Source: Phorcus lineatus (Eukaryota > Mollusca > Gastropoda > Trochida > Trochidae). Taken from it: a stretch of DNA of 64,000 bases. Positions 60,930 through 64,000 of the stretch are shown here, piece by piece; position 1 is the stretch's first letter, and each line of letters begins with the position of its first letter. The stretch spans positions 39,118,533 through 39,182,532 of the forward strand of contig OV121090.1 in the NCBI GenBank assembly GCA_921293015.1, written 5' to 3'. The notes below the pieces were generated by a model, which did not search any database, had not been told where the DNA came from, and saw only the letters and a list, made by a program, of their open reading frames with translations. The translations under genes were made by a program, and so were the position numbers.

Positions 60930-61045
60930 AATCATCCTGCTAAATCAGCGTATATGAATCCGCTTTTAGCTTGAAAGAGATCAGGGTATTATGAAGGAGC
61001 GAGAGCGGAATCATATACGCTGATTTAGCAGGATGCCAGGGAATA
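60930..61045. mobile_element. Foldback element with about 33-bp arms
   Basis: The left arm 'catcctgctaaatcagcgta' and on, and the right arm 'tacgctgatttagcaggatg', are near-perfect inverted repeats around a roughly 40-bp middle. Confidence 0.85.
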
Positions 61046-61124
61046 TATCTTCTTGTCATAATTTCACCGACACTTTTTGTGACTTTGTCTTTATGGCCTT
61101 TGGAACGAATAGTAACTTCAATAA

Positions 61125-61200
61125 ATTTCTTGTACAGCGCTGGTGAGCAACACTTGTGATGGTACTAGGCGCCATATAAATGAATTCTTATTATTATCAT
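61125..61200 (+). mobile_element. CR1/L2-like LINE 3' tail
   Basis: 'cttgtacagcgctggtgagc' and 'ggcgccatataaatgaattc' followed by TTATTATTATC resembles the LINE tail at about 1940-1990. No coding part remains. Confidence 0.5.
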
Positions 61201-63176
61201 TGTTTAACTTATATAGAATGTTAATAGTGGTTATATACCAGACGATTGTGTAAATACATAGAGGAGGCATATTTCTCAGCATCAAATAAAATAACGTTGC
61301 AATTTGATTCAGTGAAAACGATTCAACAACTGTCCTTTTTTACCGTCAAGTGATTTATATTTCCTTGTGAACAAAAAGGAATACATTTCATCCCGGGAAA
61401 AACGTGTTAGAGTTTTACACGTGCTTTTCATGCTCGGTGAATCACGATGACACAGTGACGCACAAGAAATACAAGCGTTATCCCTCAGGTGACACGATAC
61501 CGGCAATTCAAACGGTTCATCAGTTCAAAACAAAAAGGGATAAAATAAGAGGACTTAATTTAAGATTAAGTTACATGACGACAGAAACATGGCCCAGTCT
61601 TATCCTTTGATATGTTGTGTTGTTTCTGAAACATATTTTCAATTTTAGAACCAAGTTCGTCTCCGCCATGCGATTTCCTTTACTGTGACAATGTCAAGGT
61701 CAATGAAATTCGTCTTGGACCTGCGTCTTCACTATGAAAATCATAGTTATATTGAATAGAAACTCCGTTCTTGTTGAAGTGACATATGCAGAACTTTATA
61801 AATGATGTCTGTTTATTTAAAAAGTAAAGACTTGATGAAAATTTACAGAAGAGTGACAACGATTCGAAATCAATTACCTAACGTTATTTTTTAAGTAAGA
61901 GATAATCTTTGTGTTCATAGAGCTTGAAATTTTATACGTCTAATACTTATGTAAATGGCTCGTGTACAATTTCGGCTTCAGCAAACACATATTTAAATGA
62001 TATTGTTCTATTTTCATTTTCATTTTCCTAGAAATTGTCATGTATTTTGTATTGTCTGCATGAATGCTTTTATGAGATGTGTTGAAATATTATCGAAATA
62101 AGTGGTGTTTTGCCACGGAAGTTAAATCTGAAGCCAATCTGAAAAAGACGCCAAACTGTCCGTGAGGTCCAAATTGTTTTGGCAATTGTTAGAACAGCCC
62201 TAAATATATATAACTAGGTAATCCTACTGTGTCCAGATAATTTGCAGAACATAGGAAAAAATCAAGAATTAATTACTTTTGTAATACTTAAGTTCCGGTG
62301 AATATACTAAATAATTATGGGTGCGCGGTATTATCGGTATGTCGGTATATTGCAATAGAGAAACAACATGATACGTACCGGTAGACTCTTCTGAAAATGT
62401 CAATTATATCGGATGTTATAACATTAACAATTTCCGTGTAAAATCGCAGAAAAACCTAACCTAAAAACGTGATTTTACTGAAGGTAATAGTGTGAACTCG
62501 CAAAGTGAAAATAGCACAGACATGTTAAAAGTCGGAAACCAGTCACTGAAGTATCTCTTTATAAACAACGAGCCAGTTGAACCTTCACCACTATTCTAAT
62601 ATTTGTATTAGTCAAGAGAGCATGAAAAGATTAAAATATGAAAAGTACCAATATATTCATTCAACATAGGGTAATTTTTTCAAATCAGCCAATCATAATC
62701 GAGAATACAACGAAGTCATGTTACAATATATTGTCATACGTATTGCAATACGCCCTCCTGTAACGGAAATGAAGAGCGATATCCATCCTTATGAATAATC
62801 AATGCTTCTCAATGTTATCAGTACTAGTGACTTCGTGGCACTTAAATCTAAATTAACCTTGACAAACTTGTGCTATGAAGAAACAGGTTTATTATCTTGC
62901 CTGATGATACAACGCTTCATCCCTCGAATTCAATATGATATAAACATGCGACTTCGACGTTGATTTCTTGATCATATGCAACTCAGACATACGTTTATCA
63001 AAGTGGACCAAAGATCACGAGAGTTATGGTGATTTGTACACTAGATTATCGGAAAGGACTCGTTGATTGACAAGTTGTAAGATAACAATGAGGGTGTACT
63101 TGGTTCAAATGTGACATAGGAAATGATCTAAATTCAGCAAGATATGTACACATGATCAATCAAATACATAGTTAAC

Positions 63177-63527
63177 TTAAAGGCACTAGTGCACGCTTTT
63201 ACGGTTTAAATTGGCTATTTTAAGGTTTACGAGGACTTATGCATTCACTTAAACTTTCTATCGATGCAATGAAATACTAAACATTCTTTACAATTTACCT
63301 GCAATCAACAATTGAAACGTTAAGCCAGCCGCTGTCGGCTTGGACATATAAAAATCTATGGTTAGCTGGCCTTTAAAAATCCACTTTACTACCTGAATAC
63401 GTAAATATTTGTTAAATAACTTACGAGGTAGATTACTTGAGTGAGGATAATGAGTAATATCGAGAGATATGCAGTATCTGTGCATCCGTTGTGTTCACGA
63501 AATATTGGCGTGCACTAGTGCGTTTAA
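63177..63527. mobile_element. MITE family B, complete copy with TTAA at both ends
   Basis: TTAA (63177-63180) then 'aggcactagtgcacgc'. The right end is 'gcgtgcactagtgcgt' then TTAA (63524-63527). 351 bp with 16-bp terminal inverted repeats. Confidence 0.88.
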
Positions 63528-64000
63528 GGTATGTTGTAGACACTAACACCTTTAACAAGCAGGTGATCGCTTCTCGATAGCGGTGTTAGTATCTACAGTG
63601 AAACGTCGCATCTCTTTGCGTTTAAGAAGTTGTAAATCCATGAAATTCATATTTCTTCATCATACCATCTTCTTAAATGCCACTCAAAGAAGTTAAAGTA
63701 CGTTGTCCCTCCCTCTGAAGGCATTGTGAATATCGCAAACAGGACTCAGTAAATGTAAATGTGTCACAATAGTGATCTATTGACTTTGATGAAATATTTT
63801 ATTCAATTTGGATTGAAAGTGGCATGGATATAAAGTAAAATTTCAAATGCTGTCAATGGTATTATTTTATCGATAACAACTGACCGTTGTTTCAGATTTA
63901 CATTTTATTATCAGTTCACTGTAGTAAAGGTCATTGGTTCTTGATCCAAAACCTGTCAATATAATTATGTTGGCGTGTTCCAATACGTCAAACGTAAGTA

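Noticed and set aside
1-64000. LTR retroelements or other virus-like elements
   Set aside because: I looked for long terminal repeats, integrase and capsid-like frames and saw none that I could support.

Overview
The window looks like AT-rich nuclear DNA of an invertebrate animal, most likely a mollusc or another lophotrochozoan. The signs are short exons bounded by GT/AG splice sites, long introns, a Metazoa-only gene set, tRNA-derived SINEs that share an 'AAAGCGGCGTTAAACC'-type tail, CR1/L2-like LINE tails, a mariner relic and many small inverted-repeat elements. The species assignment is inference. All gene models are my own splice calls and were not tested against transcripts.

Six protein-coding genes are supported. 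From left to right: (1) the first two exons of a GM2-activator-like (ML-domain) secreted lipid-binding protein on the minus strand (273-1207), running off the left edge; (2) a complete five-exon paralogue of it on the plus strand (13594-18065); (3) a four-exon secreted protein of 139 residues on the minus strand (19339-22391) that carries a bacterial-type 3D (Asp-Asp-Asp) double-psi beta-barrel domain; (4) a 16-exon gene on the plus strand (24922-40366) coding for about 1,745 residues with the order ankyrin repeats, helical/disordered insert, pseudokinase, KEN RNase domain, which is the order of vertebrate RNase L; (5) a single-domain TagD-like cytidylyltransferase on the minus strand (43432-45966); (6) a ceramide phosphoethanolamine synthase (CPES)-like CDP-alcohol phosphotransferase on the minus strand (48543-55057).

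Genes 5 and 6 are same-strand neighbours whose predicted activities follow one another: a cytidylyltransferase makes a CDP- or CMP-activated head group, and a CDP-alcohol phosphotransferase moves such a group onto a lipid. The last exon of gene 6 holds a possible in-phase donor just before its stop, so a fused transcript is conceivable. Gene 4 is the strongest candidate for something little described: an RNase L-like protein outside vertebrates, with about 1,090 extra residues in one 3.3-kb exon, a pseudokinase that has lost all three hallmark catalytic residues, and a KEN domain with part of its active site altered. Two TGACGTCA sites lie about 130-155 bp upstream of its start codon.

The rest is repeats: a 31-bp minisatellite of about 59 units (5.7-7.5 kb), a 20-bp minisatellite of about 32 units (51.1-51.7 kb), MITE families with TTAA at their ends, foldback elements, SINEs with clear target-site duplications, LINE fragments (one inserted in another) and a near-perfect palindrome at 22 kb. 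In several genes a splice boundary or the stop-codon region has itself been tandemly duplicated (18.04-18.24, 39.4-39.7, 54.6-55.0 kb). From 57 kb to the right edge I see repeats and one doubtful small exon only.
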